A DNA stretch of 64,000 nt from Bradyrhizobium sp. CIAT3101. Its GTDB lineage: Bacteria; Pseudomonadota; Alphaproteobacteria; Rhizobiales; Xanthobacteraceae. The DNA is taken from positions 3,555,001 to 3,619,000 of the forward strand of contig NZ_CP121634.1 in assembly GCF_029714945.1 (NCBI RefSeq), given 5' to 3'. The notes under the pieces were generated by a model. It did not search any database, was not told where the DNA came from, and worked only from the letters and a program-made list of their open reading frames with translations. Shown one piece after another: positions 45,960-54,968 of the stretch. The translations under genes and the position numbers were made by a program. Position 1 is the stretch's first letter; each line of letters starts with the position of its first letter.

Positions 45960-46505
45960 TTAGTAGACGAGCGTCGCGCCGGTCGGCTTGTCGAGCGCGG
46001 CCGCCAGCGAGCGATACTCGGAGCTGTCGGTGCCGGCGAGCATGGCGATCTTGTTCAGATGATACTGGGCCTGTTCGCGGTTACCCTGCTCGAGCTGCCA
46101 GAGGCCGTAATACTGCCAGGTGCGGACGTGGTTCGGATCGTCCTTCAACGCGATCTCGTAATAGACCTTGGACGACTGGTAGTCGCCGAGCTTGCGATAG
46201 GAGTAGCCGATCAGGTTGGCGACGTCGGCGACGTCGTCACGCTTGAGCGACTTCAACTGGCCGATCGCGCCGGTGTAGTCGTGATTGTCGTAGATCGTGG
46301 TGTAGGCGGTGCGATAGGCCGCGAGGAATTTCGGATCGCTGACGGAAGAGCTCTTCTTCTTGCCCTTCTTGGTGGACGAGGAGTCCGACTTTGGCGGCGA
46401 GGAGGGCTCGTCGCTGCCCGCGGCATAGGCGCTGGTCAGCACCGGCGCGGCCGCCAGCGACATGGCGACGAGTCCCGGCACAACTAGCATTGAGAGTTTG
46501 CGCAT
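45960..46505 (-). CDS. exported TPR-repeat protein
   Basis: The 181-residue protein has a signal peptide (about 1-28), a low-complexity Ser/Lys-rich linker (30-55) and about three tetratricopeptide repeats. The repeats have typical Ala/Gly-Tyr spacing, including 'VANLIGYSYRKLGDYQSS' and 'YYEIALKDDPNHVRTWQYYG'. TPR proteins mediate assembly of complexes; a periplasmic partner is probable. No operon partner. Confidence 0.88.
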   Translation of the reverse strand: MRKLSMLVVPGLVAMSLAAAPVLTSAYAAGSDEPSSPPKSDSSSTKKGKKKSSSVSDPKFLAAYRTAYTTIYDNHDYTGAIGQLKSLKRDDVADVANLIGYSYRKLGDYQSSKVYYEIALKDDPNHVRTWQYYGLWQLEQGNREQAQYHLNKIAMLAGTDSSEYRSLAAALDKPTGATLVY

Positions 46506-46754
46506 TGAAGTTCTCCCGTATGGAACGTGGCGATCCTACACGATTGCCCGAATACCGGAACACCCGGTTCGCAAAAACATTCCCCGGCCCCCCGGTCTAT
46601 TCGCCTTTCCTCAGATGACAAACTTGTCATCCAGATGAACGGAAGCTGGCAGAGGGCTTCAGACAGGGTTCAGTGCGCTCCCCCTAGGCTCTGACCCATG
46701 ATCGAAGGGTTGGCGAGAGGGCGCCGCCTAAGATCCTTCCAAGAGGAGACCACC

Positions 46755-47171
46755 ATGTTGAAGACCATTTCCGCAGCCTTGCTCGCAGCCTCCGTCATCG
46801 CAGCCCCGGCCTTCGCCGCTGAAGCCGGCAAGACCACGACCGCTGCACCGGTGATCAAGGCGGACCAGACCCAGAGCAAGGTCTCGACCACCGCCGCCAA
46901 ACCCGACGCCGGCGTGAAGGCCGACGCCAAGACGGGCGTCAAGACGGATGGCAAGAGCGCCGACGTCAAGTCGACCGCCAAGCCGGATGTGAAGGCCGAT
47001 GCCAAGGTCGATACCAAGACCAAGGCGATGAACGCCAATGCCGCGATCACGCCGGACGAGCACAAGACGGTGCGGACGCATCGCCATCACCACAAGCATC
47101 TGTCGACCAAGAAGTCGCTGAAGACGCAGTCGAGTGTCACCAAGCCGGTGACCACCGAGAAGCGCAGCTAA
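46755..47171 (+). CDS. exported Lys/Ala/Asp-rich protein with histidine cluster
   Basis: From the ATG at 46755, with AGAGGAGAC upstream, the 138-residue product has a signal peptide (MLKTISAALLAASVIAAPAFA), then a repetitive region of Val/Lys/Asp/Ala words (such as VKADAK, VKTDGK) and a His-rich stretch RHHHKHL that could bind metal. The last part is Lys/Ser/Thr-rich. No family is recognised. The low complexity suggests a disordered, exported protein. Confidence 0.7.
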   Translation: MLKTISAALLAASVIAAPAFAAEAGKTTTAAPVIKADQTQSKVSTTAAKPDAGVKADAKTGVKTDGKSADVKSTAKPDVKADAKVDTKTKAMNANAAITPDEHKTVRTHRHHHKHLSTKKSLKTQSSVTKPVTTEKRS

Positions 47172-47503
47172 AAACTGATCCCGCGCGGCGGCATCCCTGG
47201 ATTGCCCTGCCGCCGCGTGTGGAGTTCAGGCCCGGCTCGCACGTCACGCCCCGCGCGCAAGCGCGAGGTGCTGGCGGCGGGCCGGTGCGCCGTTTGCCGC
47301 AACGAATTTCCGTCGCGTCGAGCGCGCAAACAGGAATCTCGAAAACAACCCCATGCACAGTAGACGGCAGCAACGAGCCGATGGACACGCATCTGCGGAT
47401 TTTGCGAATCCGTTTGACTCGTCGGGCAAAACACCTCTAGACATGCATGATTGCAACCATGGGGCTGGAACGCTCCAGGTCGATTGAGCGGTGAGCGCGA
47501 ACT
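47172..47503. other. 332-base gene-free stretch with a possible promoter
   Basis: No protein-like frame is seen between the Lys-rich gene and the lipoprotein gene. The right part contains a sigma70-like promoter (47414-47443). The remainder is ordinary high-GC sequence with no strong hairpin that I can see. Confidence 0.5.
47414..47443 (+). promoter_or_regulatory. sigma70-like promoter
   Basis: TTGACT (47414-47419) and TAGACA (47438-47443) are separated by 18 bases. The pair lies 60 bases before the lipoprotein start, which leaves a suitable leader. Confidence 0.4.
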
Positions 47504-47938
47504 GTGGGGCGATTGGCGAAACGTGCGGCGAGCCTGGCACTGATCCTGGCATTGCCGCTGGCGCTCGCGGGATGTTTCGGCGGCGACGGTGACCGTCCCA
47601 GCCTGATGGAGGGAAGCCAGGCCGGAGGCCCTCAGCCGTTTCCCGACAATTTTCGCACCGACGCGCTGGCCCTGATGCGCACCTATCTCAACAATCCAGT
47701 CGGCGTGCGCGACGCCAGCATGGCCGATCCGGTGCTGCGGGAGGTTGGTGGCCGGCAGTTCTATATCAGCTGCCTGCACTTCACCCCGCGCGAGACCGAC
47801 GGCAGCTATAGGACGGTGCGTGAGCGCGCCGTCGTCTACGTCAACGGCCGCGCCGACCGCGTCATCGATCGCGCCAACGAGATCTGCGCAGGCGCGGTTT
47901 ACGCACCCTTTCCAGAACTGGAAAAGATGACGCGGTAG
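47504..47938 (+). CDS. small lipoprotein of unknown function
   Basis: The 144-residue product begins from GTG (TTG at 47513 is an alternative) with a lipoprotein signal peptide: a hydrophobic 'SLALILALPLALAGC' with the lipid-anchor Cys at the end. The mature part contains two further cysteines and a 'GRQFYISCLHFTPRETDG' segment. Lipid anchoring to the inner or outer membrane is likely. No family is recognised. Confidence 0.75.
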   Translation: MGRLAKRAASLALILALPLALAGCFGGDGDRPSLMEGSQAGGPQPFPDNFRTDALALMRTYLNNPVGVRDASMADPVLREVGGRQFYISCLHFTPRETDGSYRTVRERAVVYVNGRADRVIDRANEICAGAVYAPFPELEKMTR

Positions 47939-48225
47939 CGCAAAGCCCGTCTTCATCGCGCGGTGTTAGGACAACAACCGCCGGGGTCGCCGGATCACAT
48001 TTCGGCGAGCTTTGAACGGATCGGTTTTGCCTTGCGACAAATCGTTACGGCTGGACTTGTGCGGACGACAAAATCTGTCGGCGCAGGCCGACGTGATGGA
48101 ACAAAAGCGCGATGTTGCCGCTCCGTCACAGTCACGAACGATCAACGTTCCGGCATCGCCGCGAAGCAACCCAATTCACGCCACGTTGTTTCCTGAGTGT
48201 CGTAACTGAAAGAACGGGGATGACC

Positions 48226-48933
48226 ATGAAGACCATTTTGCTCGGTGCAGCAGCTCTGCTTGCGCTGGCCGCACCGGCGGCCGCGGCGGATATGCAGCCG
48301 CGCACCTACACCAAGGCTCCGGCCTATACGCCGCCGCAGGTGATCTACAACTGGACCGGCTTCTACATCGGCGGCCATGTCGGCGGCGCCTTCGCCGGGG
48401 ACAGCAGCTTCCAGTCCAGCGACGCCCGCTTCCTGGGCGGCGTGCAGGGCGGCTTCGACTACCAGTTCGCGCCCAATTGGGTGGTGGGTATCGAGGCGCA
48501 GTACTCCTGGCTGCCGACCAACAACAAGGGCGTCACGTTCCCGCTGGGCACGCAGGTGACGTCCGGCACCGACCAACTCGGATCGGTGACCGGCCGCATC
48601 GGCTACACCTGGGGCCCGACGCTGCTCTACGCCAAGGGCGGTTACGCCTGGCGCAACGGCGGGCTGGGCGTGAACATTGCCGGCGTGCCGCAGACCTTCA
48701 CCGCCACCGGCAACAGCAAGGACGGCTATACCGTTGGCGCCGGCCTGGAATACATGTTCGCGCCGAACTGGTCGGCCAAGGCCGAATACCAGTATTACAA
48801 TTTCGGCAGCACGACGATCACGTCCGGTCCGGCCGACGTCGTCGGCGTTCGCGGCCGGGACGACGAGCATACCGTCAAGGTCGGTGTGAACTACCGCTTC
48901 GGCTGGGGCGGTCCGGCGGCCTCGCGCTACTAA
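48226..48933 (+). CDS. outer-membrane beta-barrel protein
   Basis: The 235-residue protein has a signal peptide (MKTILLGAAALLALAAPAAA), then an Omp25/Omp31-like porin body. Characteristic are 'IYNWTGFYIGGHVGGAFA' near the start, alternating Gly/aromatic strands, and the closing 'HTVKVGVNYRFGWGG' with a C-terminal Tyr, the barrel-assembly signal. The start at 48226 is supported by GGGGAT five bases before it. Members are abundant small OMPs of rhizobia. Confidence 0.92.
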   Translation: MKTILLGAAALLALAAPAAAADMQPRTYTKAPAYTPPQVIYNWTGFYIGGHVGGAFAGDSSFQSSDARFLGGVQGGFDYQFAPNWVVGIEAQYSWLPTNNKGVTFPLGTQVTSGTDQLGSVTGRIGYTWGPTLLYAKGGYAWRNGGLGVNIAGVPQTFTATGNSKDGYTVGAGLEYMFAPNWSAKAEYQYYNFGSTTITSGPADVVGVRGRDDEHTVKVGVNYRFGWGGPAASRY

Positions 48934-48965
48934 TCCGCCGCGCACTAGCACGACCACGATCCGAC

Positions 48966-48990
48966 AAAGGCCGGCTTCCCGCCGGCCTTT
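48966..48990 (+). terminator. intrinsic terminator of the outer-membrane protein gene
   Basis: AAAGGCCGGC (48966-48975) and GCCGGCCTTT (48981-48990) are perfect complements around a five-base loop, followed by CGTTT. A strong stem 33 bases after the stop. Confidence 0.75.
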
Positions 48991-49206
48991 CGTTTGCCAG
49001 CCCCATGTCGTCTGCCAACCCCATGCCGACCGCTTGTTTGCCTTGCGTGAACCATCTGGCGCGTCATTTGCAAGCAAACAGTCTGGCGCGCGCCTTCTCA
49101 CGCGTGTCACGGGGATCGGGTAAAGCAAAAATAATTTTTGCGACTTACGGAACTCGCGCTCCGGAAAGCGTTAATTACTCAATTGCCGGCTGGTGGGACA
49201 ACGAAC

Positions 49207-49449
49207 ATGCGTATCTTGGCGTCGGTGGTGGTGGTCTCGTGCTTCGTCGCCCTGCCGTGCTCTGCCCAAACAATCCTCAAATCCGAGCCTCTGATGTTGG
49301 CACCTTACGAGGTCGCCTTCGTGAAGGACGCCTCCTGTCAGTCGGGCAAAGTGCTGAAGGTGACGGGCGCGATCCGCGGGCTGCACCGCCGCAAGGCCTG
49401 CGTGGCGCTGGCCGGTGAGCAGGCCTCGCTGGCGACAGCGACGCCCTGA
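49207..49449 (+). CDS. small exported protein (80 aa)
   Basis: From the ATG at 49207 an 80-residue protein reads MRILASVVVVSCFVALPCSA, a signal peptide, followed by 'QTILKSEPLMLAPYEVAFVK' and a pair of cysteines 23 residues apart. Small exported proteins of this form (DUF6719-like) are common in Bradyrhizobium, by recollection. No operon partner. The frame from 49138 adds no meaningful residues. Confidence 0.6.
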   Translation: MRILASVVVVSCFVALPCSAQTILKSEPLMLAPYEVAFVKDASCQSGKVLKVTGAIRGLHRRKACVALAGEQASLATATP

Positions 49450-49511
49450 GGCTCCCTTCTATCGGCCGCAGGCTATCGCATGTGAGCTTGGCAAGGCCTG
49501 CGCGAGCGCCT

Positions 49512-49641
49512 CGTCCTTCGAGACGACCGCTCCGCGGTCTCCCCAGGATGAGGCTGAACGGCAGCTTTTGCTGGCGAGATTGCTGCCACATACGCCATCC
49601 TCATCCCGAGGGCCCGCCGGAGGGGGCGTCTCGAAGGATGG
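49512..49641. repeat. bipartite inverted repeat in the intergenic space
   Basis: The left arm contains CTTCGAGACG (near 49516) and CCCAGGATGAGG. The right arm contains CCTCATCCCGAGGG and CGTCTCGAAG (ending near 49637). The matched outer and inner words lie in reversed order on the opposite strand. Similar repeats occur in Bradyrhizobium-type genomes. Confidence 0.6.
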
Positions 49642-49698
49642 CCACAGGCGAACGTCCCGCCACGCTTTCCTCAAAAGCGGTAGCCCTGGCCTCGGCTC

Positions 49699-49953
49699 TC
49701 ACGAGTTGAGCTGAAGCTCCATCCTGGATTCCCGCTCGGCGTCCGCCTTGTTCTTGGCGGGGTCCTCGCCTTGGGCAGCCCGGCACGATTTGATCTCATA
49801 GTCATTGTCGAGCACCCGGCGCGGACCGTGCCGATCGTCGTCGGTGCCGATGTCCACGACCAGGCCGCTCCGTTGCGCGAGCTTCCAGACGTCGGCCTCA
49901 TCGGGATAGGCTTTGCTGATCTGGCTGTCGTTGCAGAACAGGGCGTAGGGCAT
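49699..49953 (-). CDS. small protein of unknown function (84 aa)
   Basis: From ATG 49953, with GGGAGCGGGAAGC upstream, the 84-residue protein reads MPYALFCNDSQISKAYPDEA followed by polar helices and a charged tail. No membrane helix or signal is seen. The good ribosome-binding site makes it credible. The family is unknown. Confidence 0.55.
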   Translation of the reverse strand: MPYALFCNDSQISKAYPDEADVWKLAQRSGLVVDIGTDDDRHGPRRVLDNDYEIKSCRAAQGEDPAKNKADAERESRMELQLNS

Positions 49954-50117
49954 GCTTCCCGCTCCCGGAAAGCGCGTTAACGACTTCATCCATGGGAGGT
50001 TCCGCCTCGATCACGGGGCCGTGATCGAGGGGGTGAGGGAGCTGGGCGCTTGAGTCCTTAACGAGTCCTGAATCCGTAAAAAAAGAAACATTGGGACTCG
50101 TTTGGCGGAATCAGCGG

Positions 50118-50237
50118 ATGTTTCCGGCCATGACGACCGACCTGAAAACCTGCTGCGGGCACATGCTTCTGCCACTGACGCTGGCACTTTTAGGCGCCTG
50201 CGCAGCCAATCTCTGGCTGGTGTGGTCGTGGCTGTAA
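50118..50237 (+). CDS. possible small membrane protein (39 aa)
   Basis: A 39-codon frame reads MFPAMTTDLKTCCGH then a hydrophobic helix of about 20 residues (LLPLTLALLGACAANLWLV) and ends WSWL. It lies alone in a gap between two genes. Its single helix with tryptophans at the end resembles real small membrane proteins, but there is no independent support. Confidence 0.35.
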   Translation: MFPAMTTDLKTCCGHMLLPLTLALLGACAANLWLVWSWL

Positions 50238-50276
50238 GGTCCTGGCTCTAGCGTCTTGGTCGGAGCCGGGCCGGCC

Positions 50277-50669
50277 CTACTTCTGGGCCGGCGGCGGGCC
50301 GGAAGCGCTGATGGCGGCGCGCAGCTTGCTCAGGGTCGCCGCGCAATATTCCTCGCGCTCGCGCTCGAAGCGCTCCTGATGCTTTCTGAAATTGGCGATG
50401 CGGGTCTGCATCTCGCTGCGGAAATCGCCTGCCGCGCGAGGTGGCAAAGGGACCGGCGGGGGCTGCGGCAGCGGGGCGAGCGGCGGTGGATTGGCCGGCT
50501 GCGGCTCGAACGCGACAGTCACGGTCTGGACGGAGACGATCTCCGCAGCCAGAACCGGCGCAGCAGCAGCGGTATCCGGCTGACGGATGTCGTCCTTCTT
50601 GCCGGAAACCGATTGGACGAAGGCCAGTGTCTGCGCGATCAGCGCGTCGCGCTCTCTGATCCACTTCAT
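50277..50669 (-). CDS. hypothetical protein with proline-rich middle
   Basis: The 130-residue protein has an N-terminal helix ('RERDALIAQTLAFVQSV'), a central Pro-rich stretch (about residues 58-78) and a C-terminal helix with many Arg and Glu (FRKHQERFEREREEY). No signal peptide or membrane segment is seen. No family recognised. Confidence 0.6.
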   Translation of the reverse strand: MKWIRERDALIAQTLAFVQSVSGKKDDIRQPDTAAAAPVLAAEIVSVQTVTVAFEPQPANPPPLAPLPQPPPVPLPPRAAGDFRSEMQTRIANFRKHQERFEREREEYCAATLSKLRAAISASGPPPAQK

Positions 50670-50730
50670 GATCCACCACCCTGTTTGGAGCTATTCCACC
50701 AAAGCCGGGGCGCCGAATCAAGCAGGCTGT

Positions 50731-50940
50731 ATGCAGGGGATTGCATATTTTTCCCGGACGCCCGACATTGGATGGATGGATTCCGGGGCCGACCAGTCGG
50801 AGGAAGCGCAGGGCCTGCGGCTCGTGCGCGCCTTTCTGTCATTGCCACCTGACAAGCGGGCGGAGGTGATCGCGTTCGTCGAGAATCTGGTGCGTGCCCA
50901 AGCCCGGTCCGAGGACGGCCACGAGGCCTCTCCGACCTGA
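50731..50940 (+). CDS. small helical protein (69 aa)
   Basis: The 69-residue frame reads MQGIAYFSRTPDIGW then 'GLRLVRAFLSLPPDKRAEVI' and 'AFVENLVRAQARSEDG', a pattern of amphipathic helices. An ATG at 50776 (MDSGADQ) is an equally good start. Such short proteins recur in Bradyrhizobium genomes. It is soluble and its function is unknown. Confidence 0.5.
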   Translation: MQGIAYFSRTPDIGWMDSGADQSEEAQGLRLVRAFLSLPPDKRAEVIAFVENLVRAQARSEDGHEASPT

Positions 50941-50947
50941 TCGCGAG

Positions 50948-51211
50948 CTAGCGCTGGCGCGGATTGACGTTGGGCACGAACGGGGCGCCGCCGACCACCC
51001 TGACCTGGGATAGGCCCGAGCTATCGATCGACCTGCTGTCGGCGACCTGCTTCGCGGGAGGCTCTCCATACACCGGCTGAAGCACCGCAAGCGTAGGCTC
51101 GAGCACCGCAAGAGCGGGCTTGAGCACCGCGAGCGCGCCGGCGACAACCGCGCAGCACAGCGCGACCGTCGTCAGCAGGAACATGTTTCGATTGTCTTCT
51201 CTGATCCGCAT
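50948..51211 (-). CDS. small single-pass membrane protein (87 aa)
   Basis: The product has a charged N-terminus (MRIREDNRN), one transmembrane helix ('MFLLTTVALCCAVVAGALAV') and a tail with three AVL-type repeats (LAVLKPALAVLEPTLAVLQP). The last 40 residues are polar. The start may instead be MFLL at 51184. The repeated AVLxP words are unusual. No family known. Confidence 0.5.
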   Translation of the reverse strand: MRIREDNRNMFLLTTVALCCAVVAGALAVLKPALAVLEPTLAVLQPVYGEPPAKQVADSRSIDSSGLSQVRVVGGAPFVPNVNPRQR

Positions 51212-51440
51212 GGGGGCGAGAACGAGCGAGCCCGGCGGTTGGTTCCGGGCGAGCAATGGCGGCTCGGGCGGCCCCATAATCGATCGAAACTTACGTGAGG
51301 CTTACACGCGGCCGCCGATTGGGTATTTTCCCGTAAGGTTACGCGCGTCATTTAGTATCAAATTTTAACGTTAGCGGGTTCCAATGCCGCCGCTGGGACT
51401 GCTTCGGTCAATGGTGACCGGAAAATATTAGGCGGCTGCG

Positions 51441-53138
51441 ATGAGCTTTTTGAACAATTTGAAGATCGTGTTGAAGGTTGCGCTGATCGTGACCGTGATG
51501 GGCTGCGCCCTGGTCGCCGTCGCCGCCTTCGGCATCCGTGAGCTGTCGGCGGCCGTCGACGGTTTCAGCGAACTCACCGCGATGCAGTCGTCGGCCCTCA
51601 ATCTCACGCGGGCCCAACGCCGCATCGAGACCTATCACGCCGCGCTCTATGCGGTGTTCACCGAGACGACCGAGGCGGGCAACGCCAATCGCCTCAAGAT
51701 CGCGAACCAGAACCGCAATGAGATTCGCCAGTACCTGGACGCTGCGGAGCAGGACGACCCGGCGCGAGCGAGCGAAACGAAGAGCGTCGGCGCGCAGTTG
51801 ACGGCTGCCTTTGCGGGCTGCGATCCCGTGCTCCAGGCCGGCGCGGCTGCGAACAGCCCGGAAGACAACGCCAAGGCCGCCGATCGTGCTCACAAGGAGT
51901 GTGATCCGCTGATCGATGCCGCCCTCGATCGCGTTGCCAAGTTCACGGCCGATACGTCCAAGGCCGTGACCCAGCGCAAGGAAGCGATCGAGCGTGATAC
52001 CAAATCCGCGACCTGGACCGTGGTGAGCGTCAGTGCCGGCGGCCTGATCGTCGGCATCGCGATCGCACTCTTCATCGGCCTCGTGGCGATGTCGAAGCCG
52101 ATCGCCCGGCTCAAGTTCGCCATGGAGGGCCTGGCGCGCAACGATCTCAAGACCGAGGTGCCGGAGAAGGATCGCCGCGACGAGATCGGCGAGATGGCCA
52201 AAACGGTCGAGGTGTTCAAGACCAACGCGATCGAGGTCGAGCGGCTCAAGGCGGCCCAGGTGGAAGCCGAGAAGCAGGCTGCCGAGCAACGCCGCCGCGA
52301 CATGTTCAACCTGGCCGACGGTTTTGAGCGCGCGGTCGGCGAGATCATCGACACCGTCGGATCCGCCTCGACCGAGCTCGAAGCGTCGTCCTCGACGCTG
52401 GCCACCACGGCGCACCGCGCGCAGGAGCTGACCTCGGTGGTCGCGGTTGCCTCCGGTGAAGCCACCGGAAACGTCCAGTCGGTCGCGACTGCAACCGAGG
52501 AATTGTCGTCCTCGGTCAACGAGATCAGCCGGCAGGTGCAGGAATCCGCGCGCATGGCGAGCGAGGCCGTCAATCAGGCCCGCACCACCACCGAGCGTGT
52601 CAGCGAGCTCTCGGTCGCGGCAACGCGCATCGGCGACGTCGTCGAGCTGATCAACACCATTGCGGGCCAGACCAATCTCCTGGCGCTGAACGCCACCATC
52701 GAGGCGGCGCGCGCGGGCGAGGCCGGCCGCGGCTTCGCCGTCGTCGCCTCCGAGGTGAAGACGCTGGCAGAGCAGACCGCGAAGGCGACCGGCGAGATCA
52801 GCCAGCAGATCTCCGGCATCCAGAACGCCACCCAGGAATCGGTGACGGCGATCCGCGACATTTCCGCGACCATCGAGCGGCTGTCGGAAGTGTCCTCGAC
52901 CATTGCCGCCGCCGTCGAGGAGCAGGGCGCCGCGACCCAGGAGATCTCGCGTAACGTGCAGCAGGCCGCGCACGGCACCCAGCAGGTCTCGACCAACATC
53001 ACCGACGTGCAGCGCGGCGCGGCCGAGACCGGCTCGGCGTCCTCGCAGGTGCTCTCGACCGCGAAGATGCTGGCGACCGACAGCAATCGGCTGAAGGACG
53101 AAGTCGGAAAATTCCTGCGGACGGTGCGCGCGGCCTGA
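51441..53138 (+). CDS. methyl-accepting chemotaxis protein
   Basis: The 565-residue receptor senses an external or energy signal and controls CheA. A first transmembrane helix (about 8-30), a periplasmic sensor of about 160 residues, a second helix (about 190-212), a HAMP linker (215-265) and a long coiled-coil signalling domain run in order. The conserved hairpin tip '[20 protein letters not shown]' is intact. Methylation sites cannot be listed by eye. The ligand is unknown. No chemotaxis operon is beside it. Confidence 0.96.
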   Translation: MSFLNNLKIVLKVALIVTVMGCALVAVAAFGIRELSAAVDGFSELTAMQSSALNLTRAQRRIETYHAALYAVFTETTEAGNANRLKIANQNRNEIRQYLDAAEQDDPARASETKSVGAQLTAAFAGCDPVLQAGAAANSPEDNAKAADRAHKECDPLIDAALDRVAKFTADTSKAVTQRKEAIERDTKSATWTVVSVSAGGLIVGIAIALFIGLVAMSKPIARLKFAMEGLARNDLKTEVPEKDRRDEIGEMAKTVEVFKTNAIEVERLKAAQVEAEKQAAEQRRRDMFNLADGFERAVGEIIDTVGSASTELEASSSTLATTAHRAQELTSVVAVASGEATGNVQSVATATEELSSSVNEISRQVQESARMASEAVNQARTTTERVSELSVAATRIGDVVELINTIAGQTNLLALNATIEAARAGEAGRGFAVVASEVKTLAEQTAKATGEISQQISGIQNATQESVTAIRDISATIERLSEVSSTIAAAVEEQGAATQEISRNVQQAAHGTQQVSTNITDVQRGAAETGSASSQVLSTAKMLATDSNRLKDEVGKFLRTVRAA

Positions 53139-53157
53139 GCCGCGCGACGGAGAAGAT

Positions 53158-53180
53158 CCGGCGGCACTCCAGGCCGCCGG
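53158..53180. terminator. palindrome between convergent genes
   Basis: CCGGCGGC (53158-53165) and GCCGCCGG (53173-53180) pair perfectly across seven bases. It lies 20 bases after the chemoreceptor stop and 14 before the stop of a small minus-strand gene. No T-run, so it may aid rather than complete termination. Confidence 0.4.
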
Positions 53181-53193
53181 CGGACCACAGATC

Positions 53194-53304
53194 TTATTGT
53201 AGCAAGAACGCCATCGCGACCGCGAAGAGAAACAGCGTCGCGACGACGGCCGCGACGGCTCCGGCGATGATCTTGGCGTTTTCCCGGTTGGTGTAGGACG
53301 GCAT
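53194..53304 (-). CDS. tiny membrane protein (36 aa)
   Basis: A 36-codon minus-strand frame reads MPSYTNRENAKIIAG then a hydrophobic helix (AVAAVVATLFLFAVAMAFLL) and a final Gln. Charged residues before the helix and a helix of the right length suggest a real small membrane protein, although its ribosome-binding site is poor. It lies convergent with the chemoreceptor gene. Confidence 0.5.
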   Translation of the reverse strand: MPSYTNRENAKIIAGAVAAVVATLFLFAVAMAFLLQ

Positions 53305-53402
53305 GCGGCTCGCATGCTACCTCATGTTGAACTCTGATCCAATCTGTGGTCAGTAGCCGTCCCCGCTCGCAAGCGGCCAACTCCATTCGCGAAGGCTACG
53401 CC

Positions 53403-54122
53403 ATGAGCGATGACATCGGCGACGGCTGGGCCGCGTCCGCGTCCGCATGGATCGTCGAGCAGGGCGAACACGGCGACTATGGCCGGCGTTTTGTGCTGGA
53501 TGCACCGATGCGGGCGCGCGTCGAGGGGCGCGGCTTCCGCAATGCGCTCGATGTCGGCTGCGGGGAAGGGCGGTTCTGCCGCATCATGCAGCGTGCCGGC
53601 ATCCGCACCACCGGCATCGATCCGACCGAGGTGCTGCTTGCGCGCGCCAGGGAATTGGATCCGCAGGGCGACTACCGGCTCGGCTCCGCCGAGACGATGG
53701 AGGTCGAGGCGGAGTTCGACCTGGTTGTCAGTTATCTCAGCCTGATCGACATGCCAGATCTTGCTGGGGCTATCGCGAAGATGACGGCCGCGCTGAGGCC
53801 GGGCGGCACGCTGCTGATCGCGAACCTGACCAGCTTCAATACCGCGGGGCAGCCCGACGGATGGACGCGCGACCGCGAGGGTGTCCTGCGCTTCGCGATC
53901 GACCACTACATGGACGAGCGGCCGATCTGGGTCAGCTGGAGCGGCATCCGTGTCCAGAACTGGCATCGTCCGCTCAGCACCTACATGACGCTGCTGCTCG
54001 GTCACGGCCTCCAGTTGCGCCTGTTCGTTGAACCGCAGCCCACAGCCGGCGATCCCAATAGAATTGCGCATCATCGTCGCGTGCCGTTCTTCTACATCAT
54101 GGAGTGGCAGAAGCCGGATTAA
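53403..54122 (+). CDS. class I SAM-dependent methyltransferase
   Basis: The 239-residue enzyme carries motif I 'ALDVGCGEGRFCRIM' near residues 49-63 and 'TTGIDPTEVLLARAREL' next, the SAM-binding features of a class I methyltransferase. The acceptor is not evident: ubiquinone- and small-molecule-type methyltransferases both fit. The ATG at 53403 follows GAAGGCTACGCC. The convergent esterase ends two bases after its stop. Confidence 0.9.
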   Translation: MSDDIGDGWAASASAWIVEQGEHGDYGRRFVLDAPMRARVEGRGFRNALDVGCGEGRFCRIMQRAGIRTTGIDPTEVLLARARELDPQGDYRLGSAETMEVEAEFDLVVSYLSLIDMPDLAGAIAKMTAALRPGGTLLIANLTSFNTAGQPDGWTRDREGVLRFAIDHYMDERPIWVSWSGIRVQNWHRPLSTYMTLLLGHGLQLRLFVEPQPTAGDPNRIAHHRRVPFFYIMEWQKPD

Positions 54123-54124
54123 GC

Positions 54125-54880
54125 TCAGACGATGAGTTTGGCCTGGAAGAACCGCGTGACCCGATCGATCGCATCCTGGGTCATCGGATCGGTGTCCGAG
54201 AAATCGAAGCCGTGAGCCTCGCCCGGATAGGGCACGAATTCGGTCTCGGCGCCGACCGACTTGCCGAGCGCGACCAGTTGCCGGCCTTCCGCGATCGGGA
54301 CGTTCTTGTCCGCTTCGCCATGCAGCGCGATCAGCGGCGGCAGGTGCTTGACCTTGGCGGTCATCGCTTTGGGCATGCCGCCATAGAGCGCCGCGAGGGC
54401 TTTGATGCGGGTGTCGCGCGCGGCAGCCTCGGCGGCGACATAGCTGCCCAGCGAGAAGCCGAGCAGGCCGATGCGTCCCGAACTGTCCGATCGATCGCGG
54501 ACCGCCGTCACGGTGGCGGCGACCGTATCGGCCCAGCCGTCGAACCGCGTCGTCTCATAGGCCTCGCGGATGTCGTGCGAGGTGGATGTCAACGCAGCCA
54601 TGTCGGCCGGTGTCATGTAGCGGAGAAAATAGGTGTCGATGCCCTGTGCCGTCAGCGCGTCGGCGTATCGCTCATAGGCGCGGGCCCTGAGCTCAATCCC
54701 GCGGGAGCCGTGCAGCACGATGACGGCGGGACGTTTTCCGTCGACTGCCGCCGCATAACGCGACACCGGCAGGCTGTCATGTCCGCTCGCGACGTTGAAT
54801 TGCTCGCCGGGTGCGCCGCGCGCGGCAATGGGTGACAGCAGAGCGGCGAGACCGCCCAGGGCCATTCGTCGGGTGATCAT
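54125..54880 (-). CDS. dienelactone-hydrolase-like alpha/beta hydrolase
   Basis: The 251-residue protein starts with a Tat-like leader (MITRRMALGGLAALLSPIAA) and folds as an alpha/beta hydrolase. The nucleophile lies in LLGFSLGSYVA, where a Ser sits in a GFSLG elbow (dienelactone hydrolases have Cys), so an esterase is likelier than a true dienelactone hydrolase. An Asp in LHGEADKNVP and a His in GEAHGFDF complete the triad. The stop lies two bases from the convergent methyltransferase stop. Confidence 0.88.
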   Translation of the reverse strand: MITRRMALGGLAALLSPIAARGAPGEQFNVASGHDSLPVSRYAAAVDGKRPAVIVLHGSRGIELRARAYERYADALTAQGIDTYFLRYMTPADMAALTSTSHDIREAYETTRFDGWADTVAATVTAVRDRSDSSGRIGLLGFSLGSYVAAEAAARDTRIKALAALYGGMPKAMTAKVKHLPPLIALHGEADKNVPIAEGRQLVALGKSVGAETEFVPYPGEAHGFDFSDTDPMTQDAIDRVTRFFQAKLIV

Positions 54881-54968
54881 CAACGAACTCGCTTGCGAGA
54901 GATTCCGGATTGAATGGCTCGCCCCTATAGTATGCTTGCGACGGAATCTTGACGCGAGTTCCCACCCG

